Assembly (NCBI GenBank): GCA_965194655.1 | Contig: OZ239148.1 | Span: 124,001-188,000 of the forward strand | Origin: Hahnella lacustris | GTDB taxonomy: Bacteria > Pseudomonadota > Gammaproteobacteria > Burkholderiales > Burkholderiaceae_A | Direction: 5' to 3' | DNA length: 64,000 nucleotides | Part shown: positions 17,192 to 26,428 of the stretch, piece by piece | Numbering within the stretch: position 1 is the stretch's first letter | Layout of the letters: each line of letters opens with the position of its first letter | Notes under the pieces: model-generated | Told to the model about the DNA's origin: nothing | Seen by the model: the letters and a program-made list of their open reading frames with translations, nothing else | Database searches by the model: none | Position numbers and translations under genes: made by a program

Positions 17192-17848
17192 TCAGGCGCT
17201 GGTTTCGAGGCGGTAGCCCCGACCATAGATGGAGACCAAGCGATAAGGACCGCCCCCATCGAGGCCGAGTTTTTGGCGGATGCGTGACACATAAGTGTCA
17301 ACTCTACGTGACGTAATTCTCTCGTCAAGGTGCCAGACCCACCATAACAGCTGCGCGCGACTCACAATCTGGCCTTGGTGTTCGAACAAGTGCTCAAGGC
17401 AGAGCCGCTCCTTGTCCGTCAGTGCCTGACTGGACAGATGCGCCGGCACTTGGGGTTTGGGCTTAGAAGTGAGCTCACACTCTCGATTAAATATACGTAA
17501 TAAGCGGCACTTCAGTTCGAGGAGCCGACAGGGTTTGAGCAGAAAATCAGCCAGCCCCTCACGAAAGCTCGTCTCGACCATCGCGTCATCCATGCGGCCC
17601 GTGAGCGCGATGGTCTTGCTCCGATCATCGGGTGAGAGCCTTTGAATCAGTTGTGTCGCACTGACATCCGGCAGGTGAAGGTCTAGGACGATGGCATCGA
17701 AAGCGATGCGGCGCCTTGCAGCGAAGAATCGATCGGCACGGTTGAACGCCTGTGTTCTCCAGCCCAGGTGTTGGAGGAGCGCGCAGAGATGTTGGGAGAG
17801 TCGGTCGTCGTCTTCTACGACTGCAATGAGGGGGGCGGTCAGTGTCAT
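17192..17848 (-). CDS. OmpR/PhoB-type response regulator, no kinase partner nearby
   Basis: Two-domain transcription regulator: an N-terminal receiver (acidic pocket EDDD, phospho-acceptor Asp in IVLDLHLPD, Thr in IALTGR, Lys in LLKPCR) and a C-terminal winged helix (RVDTYVSRIRQKLG, IYGRGYRL). 218 residues. No histidine kinase gene adjoins; neighbours are hemA and ilvA, both on the same strand. Target genes and signal cannot be read from the sequence. A relaxed reading of the receiver shows all key residues, so it is probably active. Confidence 0.85.
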   Translation of the reverse strand: MTLTAPLIAVVEDDDRLSQHLCALLQHLGWRTQAFNRADRFFAARRRIAFDAIVLDLHLPDVSATQLIQRLSPDDRSKTIALTGRMDDAMVETSFREGLADFLLKPCRLLELKCRLLRIFNRECELTSKPKPQVPAHLSSQALTDKERLCLEHLFEHQGQIVSRAQLLWWVWHLDERITSRRVDTYVSRIRQKLGLDGGGPYRLVSIYGRGYRLETSA

Positions 17849-17887
17849 GTCGCCTAGGCTAGTGAGCCGAGGCAGCGCCAGGGAGTC

Positions 17888-17918
17888 AAAAAAATAGACT
17901 CCGGCGGATTGGACCGTC
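17888..17918 (-). terminator. candidate intrinsic terminator after ilvA
   Basis: On the minus strand, starting at the ilvA stop codon, gac-gg-tcc and gga-gtc form a six-pair stem with a two-base bulge and an eight-base loop, followed by ta and then seven T residues. The T run also lies between ggagtc and gactcc (17881-17902), which can form an alternative hairpin. Confidence 0.42.
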
Positions 17919-19443
17919 AGTTTAGAAAGAGCTGATAGGCGGGGTGCTGAGTCTCTTCCCAGTGCGGATAGCCCAGGGCGAGGAGAAAGGATTCGAATGC
18001 CGCCGCATCGTCTGATGGCACTTGAAGTCCCACCAGGATGTTTCCGGTGTCTGATCCGTGGTTTCGGTAATGAAAGAGGGAGATGTTCCAGGTGGGATTC
18101 ATGGCAGAGAGAAACCTCAACAGCGCACCTGGACGTTCCGGAAACTCGAAGCGAAAGAGCCGTTCCTCTTTGGCCAGCGGGGAACGGCCGCCCACCATGT
18201 GGCGGATGTGATTCTTTGCGGTCTCGTCTGCGGATAGATCGAGCGTCGCAAAGCCCTCTGAAATGAGCCGTGCCGAAATAGACTGGGCCTCTGCACGATC
18301 TTTCACCTGTAGACCGAGAAACAGGTGGGCCTGTTGAGCATCTGCAATCCGATAGTTGAACTCGGTCACGCTGTGACTGCCGAGCAGTCCACAGAATCGC
18401 TTGAAGCTCCCACGCTCCTCGGGAATGGTGACCGCAAAAATGGCCTCACGCTGCTCGCCGATCTCGCTGCGCTCGCTCACAAACCGGAGCCGATCGAAGT
18501 TCATATTGGCACCACAGGCAATGGCCACGAGTGTCTTGGGCGTCCCGTCAAGGCGAAGTGCACCAACGTTCTCTACATAGGCCTTCAGACCTGCAAGCGC
18601 CAGTGCGCCGGCGGGCTCTTCGATGGCCCGGGTGTCCTGGTAGATGTCCTTAATGGCTGCACACACTGCGTCCGTATTGACCCGAATCATCTGGTCAACG
18701 ACCTTTTGAGCCAGGCGAAAGGTCTCTTCGCCTACCTGCTTGACCGCCGTGCCGTCAGAAAAGAGGCCGACATCCTGCAGTTGGACCCGATGCCCTTTTT
18801 CGAGTGACTGAGCCATCGCGTCAGAATCTTCGGTTTGCACTCCAATGATTTGAGTGTCTGGCCTGAGCTCCTTGACAAGTGCACCCACCCCAGCAATCAG
18901 TCCGCCACCGCCAACCGCGATAAAAATAGCGTCGATCGGTCCTGCGTGCTGGCGCAGGATTTCCATTCCGATCGTGCCCTGACCGGCAATCACATCTGGA
19001 TCGTCAAAAGGGTGAACAAAGGTGAGGCCTTCAGCAGCCTGCAGGGCGCAAGCGTGGGCATAGGCGTCGGAGTAGGATTCACCAGCCAGTACGACCTCCG
19101 CCCCTCGGGCTCGAACCGCGTCGATCTTCACAGAGGGCGTCGTCACGGGCATCACGATGACCGCTCGGCATCCGAGGGACTTGGCCGACAAAGCCACGCC
19201 TTGAGCATGGTTTCCTGCGGAGGCTGCGATGACCCCTTTTTGAAGCTGCTGCGGACCCAACTGGGCCATTTTGTTATAGGCCCCCCGGACCTTGAAGGAG
19301 AAGACAGGCTGGGTGTCCTCCCGCTTCAGGAGAACTTCACAGCCGAGGCGCTGGCTCAGTCCAGGGGCCCGCTCGAGGGGGGTCTCGTGGGCTACCTCGT
19401 AAACTCTTGCGCCGAGAATGCGTCGCAGATAGTCAGTCGTCAT
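17917..19443 (-). CDS. ilvA: threonine ammonia-lyase, biosynthetic
   Basis: PLP enzyme deaminating threonine to 2-oxobutyrate for isoleucine synthesis. The PLP-lysine is in FSFKVRGAYNKM, the SAGNHAQGVA loop and VGGGGLIAGVG phosphate loop are present. The C-terminal third holds two ACT-like regulatory modules, as in the isoleucine-inhibited enzyme. With ATG 19443 (MTTDYLRRILGARVYE) the length is 508 residues, close to the family; the frame is open further upstream but that extension is not family-like. Confidence 0.95.
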   Translation of the reverse strand: MTTDYLRRILGARVYEVAHETPLERAPGLSQRLGCEVLLKREDTQPVFSFKVRGAYNKMAQLGPQQLQKGVIAASAGNHAQGVALSAKSLGCRAVIVMPVTTPSVKIDAVRARGAEVVLAGESYSDAYAHACALQAAEGLTFVHPFDDPDVIAGQGTIGMEILRQHAGPIDAIFIAVGGGGLIAGVGALVKELRPDTQIIGVQTEDSDAMAQSLEKGHRVQLQDVGLFSDGTAVKQVGEETFRLAQKVVDQMIRVNTDAVCAAIKDIYQDTRAIEEPAGALALAGLKAYVENVGALRLDGTPKTLVAIACGANMNFDRLRFVSERSEIGEQREAIFAVTIPEERGSFKRFCGLLGSHSVTEFNYRIADAQQAHLFLGLQVKDRAEAQSISARLISEGFATLDLSADETAKNHIRHMVGGRSPLAKEERLFRFEFPERPGALLRFLSAMNPTWNISLFHYRNHGSDTGNILVGLQVPSDDAAAFESFLLALGYPHWEETQHPAYQLFLN

Positions 19444-19544
19444 GGAATGCGAGTGTACTGGGGAAGAGGCTTGTAGGGGCTTAGGCTGGGTGAGAGCGCT
19501 AAAATCCAAGGTCTCCTTCTCTTTGCCCGAATGGCCGCTCAACC

Positions 19545-22500
19545 ATGAATGCTCCCCTGACGCCCGCCCTTGCCGTTCAGCTGCAAGCTACGCCGGAGCC
19601 CCACGCAGAGCGCCTGCGAGAGATTCCTTACAACTACACCTCTTTCTCCGATCAAGAGATCATTCGCCGTGTCCTCGGGGAGGAAGGTTGGAGCCTTGTG
19701 GTGGAGCTGCGTCGTGAGCGCAAGACCGGACGCTCGGCCAAAATGCTTTACGAGGTGCTTGGGGATATCTGGGCCGTTCAGCGCAACCCTTATCTGCAAG
19801 ACGATCTACTCTCAAGTCCAAAGCGTCGCAAGGCGCTGATTGATGCCCTCCACCATCGTCTGCAAGACATCGATCGCCGTCGTGAGCGCGCGCCCCAGGA
19901 TCAGATGTCAGCCCAGCGCGATGAGAAGGTTCAGGCGCTCCTTCTCTTGGCCAAGACCGCGGTGATGCGATTTGGTGCGGCCTTCGAGGAGATGCAGGCC
20001 CTGCGTCGCCAGATTCGAAAGCGCCTGGCCCGCCTGACGGACCCTGACAACATCAAGTTCGATGGCCTCTCTCGGGTCTCACATGTCACCGATGCGACGG
20101 ACTGGAGGGTCGAGCTGCCCCTGGTGGTCTTGACCCCAGACACCGAGATCGAGATTGCCGGGCTCGTGAAGGCCTGCATTGAGCTTGGCCTCACCATTAT
20201 TCCCCGCGGGGGAGGCACGGGCTATACCGGCGGTGCGGTCCCCCTCACCGCGAAGTCCGTGGTCATCAACACGGAAAAGCTCGATGACCTCGGTTCGGTC
20301 CAACGCCGATGCCTTCCGGGATGTGATGCGACAGTCGCAACGGTATTTGCGGGCGCGGGCGTAGTCACTCGACGGGTTTCAGACGCCGCCGATCGCTCCG
20401 GCTTGGTGTTTGCTGTCGACCCCACCTCCGCCGATGCCTCCTGTGTGGGCGGGAACATCGCCATGAATGCGGGCGGCAAGAAGGCCGTGCTCTGGGGCAC
20501 AGCCATTGACAACCTCGCGTCCTGGCGGATGGTGGACCCTCAAGGAGATTGGATCGAGGTCACTCGTCTTGCCCACAACATGGGCAAGATTCACGACCTC
20601 GAATGCGTTGAGTTTGAAGTGGCTCGCTATGCGCCTCATCAGCTCGTTGGCGCAGGTTGTGAGACTCACTTCCAGGGCGAGCCGCTCGCCCGCACGCTGC
20701 TGAGCCTTGAAGGGCGACAATTCCGCAGGCTTGGGCTTGGAAAGGATGTCACGGACAAGGTCCTTGGCGGGCTCCCCGGTATTCAAAAGGAAGGCTGCGA
20801 TGGCCTCATCACGAGCTGCCATTGGGTGCTTCATCGCATGCCTCAGTTTGTGAGAACGGTCTGTCTCGAATTCTTTGGGAATGCCCAAGAGGCGGTCCCT
20901 TCCATCGTGGAGATTAAGGATTACCTGGACACTCGGCCGGGGGGAACCCTTCTCGCGGGCCTGGAGCACCTCGATGAACGTTACCTGCGTGCGGTTGGGT
21001 ATTCCACCAAGAGCAAGCGGGGCGTCATGCCCAAGATGGTCCTCATTGGAGACCTCGTGGGTGACGATGAGACCGCGGTGGCGCTTGCGTCCTCCGAGGT
21101 CATTCGCCTGGCCAACGGCCGCTCAGGGGAGGGATTTATTGCGGTCTCTCCCGAAGCGCGCAAAGCCTTCTGGGCAGACCGTGCCCGCACCGCCGCCATC
21201 GCTCGGCACACCAACGCCTTCAAGATCAATGAAGACGTCGTGATCCCACTGCCGCGCATGGGCGAATACACGAACGCCATTGAGCGCATCAACATTGAGC
21301 TCTCGATCGCCAACAAGCTCAAGCTCACTCGCGCGCTGCGCCAGACCCTCAACGACATTGCCTTCCCTGAAGACGAGGACGCATCAGAGGATCGACAAGC
21401 GGAGCTGGATCGTCGCGTGGGCGAGGCCGGTGCGTTATTGAAACAGGTCGAGTCCAGGTGGTCCTACCTTCTGGCGCATCTTGACCGCTCGCTGGGTGAG
21501 GCTGCACCAGACCTTGCTGCTCTGGGCCTAGAGGGGCTGCCTTCTGACGTGCGCGGCCATGAGACCCTTGGGGCGCTTTTGCAGGACCACACCATCAGGG
21601 TGTCTTGGAAGCGTGAGCTTCTCTCCGGCTTCCAACAGATTTTTCCGGGTCAGACCTATGCATCGGTGGTCGAGCGTCTGCGAGCCACACATCAGAAAGT
21701 CCTGCGCTCTCGTGTGTTCGTAGCCCTGCACATGCATGCCGGAGACGGAAATGTGCACACCAACCTGCCCGTCAATTCCGACGACTATGACATGCTCATG
21801 GAGGCACACCAGGCCGTTGCCCGCATCATGCAGATCGCAAAGGATCTGGACGGCGTCATTTCCGGAGAGCACGGCATTGGGATCACCAAGCTAGAGTTCC
21901 TCTCTGCGCAGGAGCGCAAGGCGTTTGCAGATTACAAGCAGAAGGTGGATCCAGAGGGACGATTCAATGCCGGAAAGCTGCTTGAAGGCGGAGACCTTCG
22001 AAACGCTTACACGCCTTCATTTGGGTTGATGGGGGCAGAGAGTCTCATTCTTCAGCAGAGCGACATCCGATCGATCGCGGACTCATTTGCGAACTGCCTG
22101 CGCTGCGGCAAGTGCAAGCCGGTTTGTGCCACCCACTCGCCCCGAGCGAACCTTCTGTACTCCCCTCGCAACAAGATTCTCGCGACCTCCCTGCTGATCG
22201 AGGCCTTCCTTTATGAGGAACAGACCCGTCGTGGGGTGAGCATTGCTCATTGGGAAGAGTTTTCAGATGTGGCGGATCACTGCACGGTCTGTCACAAATG
22301 TGCCAGCCCTTGCCCGGTCGACATTGACTTCGGTGAAGTCTCGATGAACATGCGTGACCTTCTGCGTCGCATGGACAAGAAGCGCTTCAATCCAGGCACA
22401 GCGGCCTCCATGTTCTTTCTGAATGCAACCCAGCCAGAGACCATTGCCTTCGCTCGAAAGGTCATGATCGAGTGGGGCTACAAGGCCCAACGCCTCGCTC

Positions 22501-23507
22501 ATGGTGTGCTGAAGTCTTTTGCCAAGAAGCAGACTCAGAAGCCGCCGGCCACGCTGGGGCGAGCGCCTGTGCAAGCACAGGTGATTCATTTCGTGAACAA
22601 GCGCATGCCCGGCAATCTGCCCAAGAAGACTGCAAGGGCGTTGCTGGACATCGAAGACGCCCGCTACGTGCCCATTATCCGCAACCCGCAGACCACCTCC
22701 GCCGATGCTGAGGCCGTGTTTTATTTCCCAGGCTGTGGCTCGGAACGCCTTTTTTCTCAGGTGGGCCTGGCTACCCAGGCCATGCTCTGGCAGGCCAATG
22801 TGCAAACCGTCCTGCCTCCGGGCTACCTTTGCTGTGGGTATCCCCAGCGCGGCTCCGGCCAGTTCGACAAGGCCGACAAGATCATCACGGACAATCGAGT
22901 GCTCTTCCATCGGGTCGCCAATACCCTGAACTATCTTGACATCAAGACCGTGGTCGTCTCTTGCGGAACCTGTTATGACCAGCTTGCAGGATACGAGTTT
23001 GACAAGATCTTCCCGGGGTGCCGCATTCTGGACATCCATGAATTCTTGCTCGAGAAGGGGCTTCGCCTCGAGGGCGTCACCGGCGTTCGATACATGTATC
23101 ACGACCCTTGTCATAGCCCCATGAAGCAACACAACCCCATGAAGGTCGTCAACACCTTGGTCAACAGCGACCTCAACGGAGCGGTGGAGAAGAACGATCG
23201 GTGCTGCGGCGAGTCAGGGACATTGGCCATTGCGCGGCCTGACATTTCAACCCAAGTGCGTTTTCGCAAGGAGTCCGAGATGCGCAAGGGTGCCGAGGCT
23301 GCGCGTGGTGACGACCCCAATCAGGCCGTCAAGATCCTTACCGCCTGCCCCAGCTGTCTGCAGGGTCTCAATCGCTTCACCGACGACACGGGGGTCCAGG
23401 CTGATTACATCGTGGTGGAAATGGCTCGCCACCTCTTGGGCTCAAGCTGGATGGAGGACTATGTGGCCAAAGCGAACCACGGGGGAATTGAGCGCGTCCT
23501 CGTCTAG
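19545..23507 (+). CDS. giant FAD/FMN-binding and iron-sulfur oxidoreductase (DUF3683 family)
   Basis: A 1320-residue fusion of the parts found separately in glycolate or D-lactate dehydrogenases. Order: N-terminal DUF3683-like region (to about 130), FAD-binding domain with PRGGGTGYTGGAVPLT (about 220) and SCVGGNIAMNAGGKKAV, FAD-oxidase C-terminal domain with HMHAGDGNVHTNLP (about 728), two 4Fe-4S motifs CLRCGKCKPVC (about 850) and CTVCHKCASPCPVD (about 912), and a CCG module with FPGCGSE, CCGYPQRGSG, CHSPMK and RCCGESG. It probably oxidises a 2-hydroxyacid and passes electrons to the respiratory chain; the substrate is unknown. Cytoplasmic or peripheral, as no signal peptide or membrane segment is seen. 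Confidence 0.9.
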   Translation: MNAPLTPALAVQLQATPEPHAERLREIPYNYTSFSDQEIIRRVLGEEGWSLVVELRRERKTGRSAKMLYEVLGDIWAVQRNPYLQDDLLSSPKRRKALIDALHHRLQDIDRRRERAPQDQMSAQRDEKVQALLLLAKTAVMRFGAAFEEMQALRRQIRKRLARLTDPDNIKFDGLSRVSHVTDATDWRVELPLVVLTPDTEIEIAGLVKACIELGLTIIPRGGGTGYTGGAVPLTAKSVVINTEKLDDLGSVQRRCLPGCDATVATVFAGAGVVTRRVSDAADRSGLVFAVDPTSADASCVGGNIAMNAGGKKAVLWGTAIDNLASWRMVDPQGDWIEVTRLAHNMGKIHDLECVEFEVARYAPHQLVGAGCETHFQGEPLARTLLSLEGRQFRRLGLGKDVTDKVLGGLPGIQKEGCDGLITSCHWVLHRMPQFVRTVCLEFFGNAQEAVPSIVEIKDYLDTRPGGTLLAGLEHLDERYLRAVGYSTKSKRGVMPKMVLIGDLVGDDETAVALASSEVIRLANGRSGEGFIAVSPEARKAFWADRARTAAIARHTNAFKINEDVVIPLPRMGEYTNAIERINIELSIANKLKLTRALRQTLNDIAFPEDEDASEDRQAELDRRVGEAGALLKQVESRWSYLLAHLDRSLGEAAPDLAALGLEGLPSDVRGHETLGALLQDHTIRVSWKRELLSGFQQIFPGQTYASVVERLRATHQKVLRSRVFVALHMHAGDGNVHTNLPVNSDDYDMLMEAHQAVARIMQIAKDLDGVISGEHGIGITKLEFLSAQERKAFADYKQKVDPEGRFNAGKLLEGGDLRNAYTPSFGLMGAESLILQQSDIRSIADSFANCLRCGKCKPVCATHSPRANLLYSPRNKILATSLLIEAFLYEEQTRRGVSIAHWEEFSDVADHCTVCHKCASPCPVDIDFGEVSMNMRDLLRRMDKKRFNPGTAASMFFLNATQPETIAFARKVMIEWGYKAQRLAHGVLKSFAKKQTQKPPATLGRAPVQAQVIHFVNKRMPGNLPKKTARALLDIEDARYVPIIRNPQTTSADAEAVFYFPGCGSERLFSQVGLATQAMLWQANVQTVLPPGYLCCGYPQRGSGQFDKADKIITDNRVLFHRVANTLNYLDIKTVVVSCGTCYDQLAGYEFDKIFPGCRILDIHEFLLEKGLRLEGVTGVRYMYHDPCHSPMKQHNPMKVVNTLVNSDLNGAVEKNDRCCGESGTLAIARPDISTQVRFRKESEMRKGAEAARGDDPNQAVKILTACPSCLQGLNRFTDDTGVQADYIVVEMARHLLGSSWMEDYVAKANHGGIERVLV

Positions 23508-23510
23508 CGT

Positions 23511-24824
23511 CTAGGCGCGATGAGGCTCACGAAGCAGTCGCTGGGTTGGAAAGACTAGCCCAAAGCGGCTGCCCTTTCCAAGCTCGCTCTCAATTCGCAG
23601 GTTCGCGTTATGCCGAGAAGCGATGTGCTTCACGATGGCGAGCCCCAGGCCGGTTCCACCCGTTGATCTGGACCTCCCCTTGTCAACCCGATAGAAGCGC
23701 TCGGTCAGCCGGCCGATATGTTCGGGTTCAATGCCCGGCCCTGTATCGCTCACCTCGAACACGCCCTGTCCTTCTTCATTGCGTCTCCAACTGAGGGTAA
23801 TCGTGCCATGCGGGGGCGTGTACCGAATCGCATTACTCACCAGATTGCCAAAGGCACTGGCAAGCTCCTGCTCATCCCCAATGAGCAGATCTGGGCTGAG
23901 GGGCTGTCCCAGCGTGATCTGATGCTTGCCGCGGCTGAGGTGGTGCGCATCCTCAGCGAGCTGCTGAAGCGTCTTTCGCATGTCGAGCTGGTCTTCGGCG
24001 GGCGGAGTCTTGTCTGACTCAATCCTCGACAGAACGAGCAGATCCTCAATGAGTCTCTGCATGCGTTGAGCCTGGGTTCGGATGGTCTCCAGAATGTCTG
24101 CACGCTGATTTTTGTCGAGGGGAAGTTCTTGTAGCGTCTCCACAAAGCCAGAGATGACTGTGAGGGGAGTCTTGAGCTCATGCGACACATTGGCCACAAA
24201 ATCTCTCCGAGTGGTCTCTAGCTTGAGAACCTCTGTCACGTCCCTGGTGAGGAGCAGCTGCTCACGTTCGCCGTAGGGAATCAACTGAACCTGAAGGCTG
24301 CGGCCAACGCCAGGCACGCCCGTCAGCGTGACCGGCTCAGACCATTGGTCCTGCTCCAGATATTCACTGAAGTCCGGATGGCGCAGCAGATTGAGGATGT
24401 TGCGGCCGTAGTCGTCCGGAACCCGCAGATTCAAGTGCAAGGCGGCACGTCTCGATGCATAGGTGATCTGATGGTGGTCATCCAGAGAGACGACACCATC
24501 CGGCATGGCCTCTGTCGCACTGCGAAAAGAGCTCAGCATCAGCTTGAGCTGGGCCTGTTGGCGCTCATAGGATCGGGCAAGCCGAAACACGGCAGAGAAC
24601 AATACGTCCCAGGTGCCCAGCCCGGTTGGGGTTTTGTTCAGCTTGAAATCCTCTAGCCAGCGCGTCATCTTTCTGAGGTGCCAGAGCTGAAAGAACACCC
24701 AGATCACCAGCGAACTAAAGGCGACCGTGAAGGCAGCGCGGCCTCCCGCAATGAGATCTGCCAGCAGGGAGGCCAGCAGAATCAACAGAACAGTGACGAG
24801 AACGCGAACCCAGAGACCGGTCAT
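23511..24824 (-). CDS. phoR: phosphate regulon sensor histidine kinase PhoR
   Basis: Membrane-bound kinase that controls PhoB. Two membrane segments near the N-terminus (VLVTVLLILLASLLADLIAGG, AFSSLVIWVFFQLWHL) have almost no periplasmic loop. A PAS domain follows (AMPDGVVSLDDHHQITYAS), then the H box FVANVSHELKTPLTVISGF, N box GNLVSNAIRYTPP, and G boxes DTGPGIEPEHIG and GGTGLGLAIVKHI. 437 residues. It follows phoB by 33 bases. Confidence 0.95.
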   Translation of the reverse strand: MTGLWVRVLVTVLLILLASLLADLIAGGRAAFTVAFSSLVIWVFFQLWHLRKMTRWLEDFKLNKTPTGLGTWDVLFSAVFRLARSYERQQAQLKLMLSSFRSATEAMPDGVVSLDDHHQITYASRRAALHLNLRVPDDYGRNILNLLRHPDFSEYLEQDQWSEPVTLTGVPGVGRSLQVQLIPYGEREQLLLTRDVTEVLKLETTRRDFVANVSHELKTPLTVISGFVETLQELPLDKNQRADILETIRTQAQRMQRLIEDLLVLSRIESDKTPPAEDQLDMRKTLQQLAEDAHHLSRGKHQITLGQPLSPDLLIGDEQELASAFGNLVSNAIRYTPPHGTITLSWRRNEEGQGVFEVSDTGPGIEPEHIGRLTERFYRVDKGRSRSTGGTGLGLAIVKHIASRHNANLRIESELGKGSRFGLVFPTQRLLREPHRA

Positions 24825-24857
24825 CCCGGCATTATCTTCGGAATCAGTTGGGAGGCG

Positions 24858-25562
24858 TCAGGCTGCGACAGCAGCAGGGCTGGCAGTGAAGCGGTAACCG
24901 CTGCCTCGCACCGTCTCCACATGACGCTCATGCCCGGTGGGCGTCAGCGCTTGACGAAGACGACGGATGTGCACGTCCACCGTCCGCTCCTCTACGAACA
25001 CGTGATCGCCCCAGACATGATCGAGCAGCTGGCTTCGGCTGTGAACGCGCTCGGGGTGCGTCATGAAGAAATGAAGCAGCCGGAACTCCGTTGGCCCCAA
25101 GTCCAGGGGCATCCCACCGCCAGAGACGCGATGCGTCAACGGGTCAAGCTTCAGGCCGCAAATATCCACTGCGTCATCAGTGAGCTGTGGGGCCCGTCGA
25201 CGCATGACGGCCTTAATTCTGGCCAGCAATTCTTTGGGAGAGAAGGGCTTGGTCATGTAGTCGTCAGCGCCACTATCGAGGCCCTCAACCTTGTCGCCCT
25301 CTTCAGATCTGGCAGTCAGCATGATGATGGGCACATCCCGGGTACGCTCTTCGGCTCTGAGCTTCTTGGCATATTGAACGCCACTCGCACCTGGCAGCAT
25401 CCAGTCCAATAGAATGAGGTCTGGGAGCTCTGCGCGTATGAGCGTATCGGCTTGAATGGAGTCGGCGGCACGCAACACCTTGTGCCCGGCAAAGCTCAGG
25501 TTGACAGCGACCAATTCCGCAATCGCAGGTTCGTCTTCAACGACAAGGATGGTACTCGACAT
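24858..25562 (-). CDS. phoB: phosphate regulon response regulator PhoB
   Basis: Receiver plus winged-helix activator of phosphate-starvation genes. The acidic pocket is VEDEPAIAE, the phospho-acceptor Asp is in LILLDWMLPG, and the DNA-binding part has LTDDAVDICGLKLDP and VEERTVDVHIRRLRQAL with GSGYRFT at the end. 234 residues, close to E. coli PhoB. A Pho box-like sequence upstream suggests autoregulation. Confidence 0.96.
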   Translation of the reverse strand: MSSTILVVEDEPAIAELVAVNLSFAGHKVLRAADSIQADTLIRAELPDLILLDWMLPGASGVQYAKKLRAEERTRDVPIIMLTARSEEGDKVEGLDSGADDYMTKPFSPKELLARIKAVMRRRAPQLTDDAVDICGLKLDPLTHRVSGGGMPLDLGPTEFRLLHFFMTHPERVHSRSQLLDHVWGDHVFVEERTVDVHIRRLRQALTPTGHERHVETVRGSGYRFTASPAAVAA

Positions 25563-25596
25563 GATGGCGAATTTATTCCCGAAATATTGCGTCTAT

Positions 25597-25614
25597 ATGA
25601 CAGTTAATGGGCAG
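25597..25614 (-). promoter_or_regulatory. candidate Pho box upstream of phoB
   Basis: On the minus strand CTGCCCA-TTAA-CTGTCAT shows two direct 7-mers spaced by four bases; the second is a perfect Pho half-site, the first matches four of seven. It ends 34 bases before the phoB start, a suitable place for PhoB binding. Confidence 0.42.
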
Positions 25615-25654
25615 AGAGCCGTCTAGACTTTGCCCGGACAGGAAACAGAATCGC

Positions 25655-26401
25655 ATGACCACCACCCATTTTGGATTCAAGACCATCCCCGAGCAGGAGA
25701 AGGCTCGAGAGGTTCGCCGCGTTTTTGACCGTGTGGCATCCCGGTATGACCTCATGAATGACCTCATGTCTGCGGGGTTGCACAGACTCTGGAAGGCCTG
25801 GACGGTTGCTCAGGCTCAGGTTCAGCCAGGGGATTGGGTTTTGGACGTCGCCAGTGGAACCGGTGACCTTGCGCTGGCCTTCTCGAACCGGGTCGGTCCG
25901 GAGGGCCGAGTCGTCATGGCTGACATCAACGCACAGATGCTCGAGCGGGGCAGGGACCGCCTCCTGAATGCAGGCAGACCCATTGAGGCGGTGGTCTGCG
26001 ACTGCGAGGCACTGCCGTTTGCCGACAACCAGTTTGATCGCATCACCCTCGCCTTTGGCCTGCGCAATATGACCCACAAGGACCAGGCCTTGAGAGAGCT
26101 TCATCGTGTCCTCAAGCCTCATGGCAAATTGCTGGTGTTGGAGTTCTCCAAAGTGGCCAAGCCTCTGGAGGGCCTGTACGACGCTTACTCCTTTCGAATC
26201 CTGCCCTGGCTGGGCGAGCGTGTCACCGGAGATGCAGACAGCTATCGATATCTGGCCGAATCCATCCGCATGCACCCCGACCCCGAGGCCCTCGCCGCCA
26301 TGATGCGGGATGCGGGCTTTGGAGTGGTTCGCCATTCCACCCATACGGCTGGTGTGGTTGCTCTGCACCAAGCGATAAAAGTTGGGTCCAATCTGTTATA
26401 A
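25655..26401 (+). CDS. ubiE: demethylmenaquinone/2-methoxy-6-polyprenyl-1,4-benzoquinol methylase
   Basis: SAM-dependent C-methylase of ubiquinone synthesis. Family blocks are VRRVFDRVASRYDLMNDLMSAG, the SAM loop LDVASGTGDLAL, FADNQFDRITLAFGLRNMT and LEFSKV. With ATG 25655, preceded by AGGAAA, the protein has 248 residues. An upstream in-frame ATG at 25607 adds 16 unrelated residues. Followed by a Tim44 gene and ubiJ. Confidence 0.96.
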   Translation: MTTTHFGFKTIPEQEKAREVRRVFDRVASRYDLMNDLMSAGLHRLWKAWTVAQAQVQPGDWVLDVASGTGDLALAFSNRVGPEGRVVMADINAQMLERGRDRLLNAGRPIEAVVCDCEALPFADNQFDRITLAFGLRNMTHKDQALRELHRVLKPHGKLLVLEFSKVAKPLEGLYDAYSFRILPWLGERVTGDADSYRYLAESIRMHPDPEALAAMMRDAGFGVVRHSTHTAGVVALHQAIKVGSNLL

Positions 26402-26428
26402 CCCGTTTTTCTGAAAAGGAACCTTCCC

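Noticed and set aside
17881..17902. ggagtc / gactcc inverted repeat with an A-rich loop as a regulator binding site
   Set aside because: More simply explained as part of the ilvA terminator region with the T run; the stem is only six pairs.
22263..23132. A 289-codon open frame antisense to the FAD/Fe-S fusion
   Set aside because: A high-GC shadow frame over a conserved CCG domain; no start signal or motif.
25604..26371. A 255-codon open frame antisense to ubiE
   Set aside because: Covers the whole ubiE gene, has no family motifs, and would run against a conserved gene with a good ribosome binding site.
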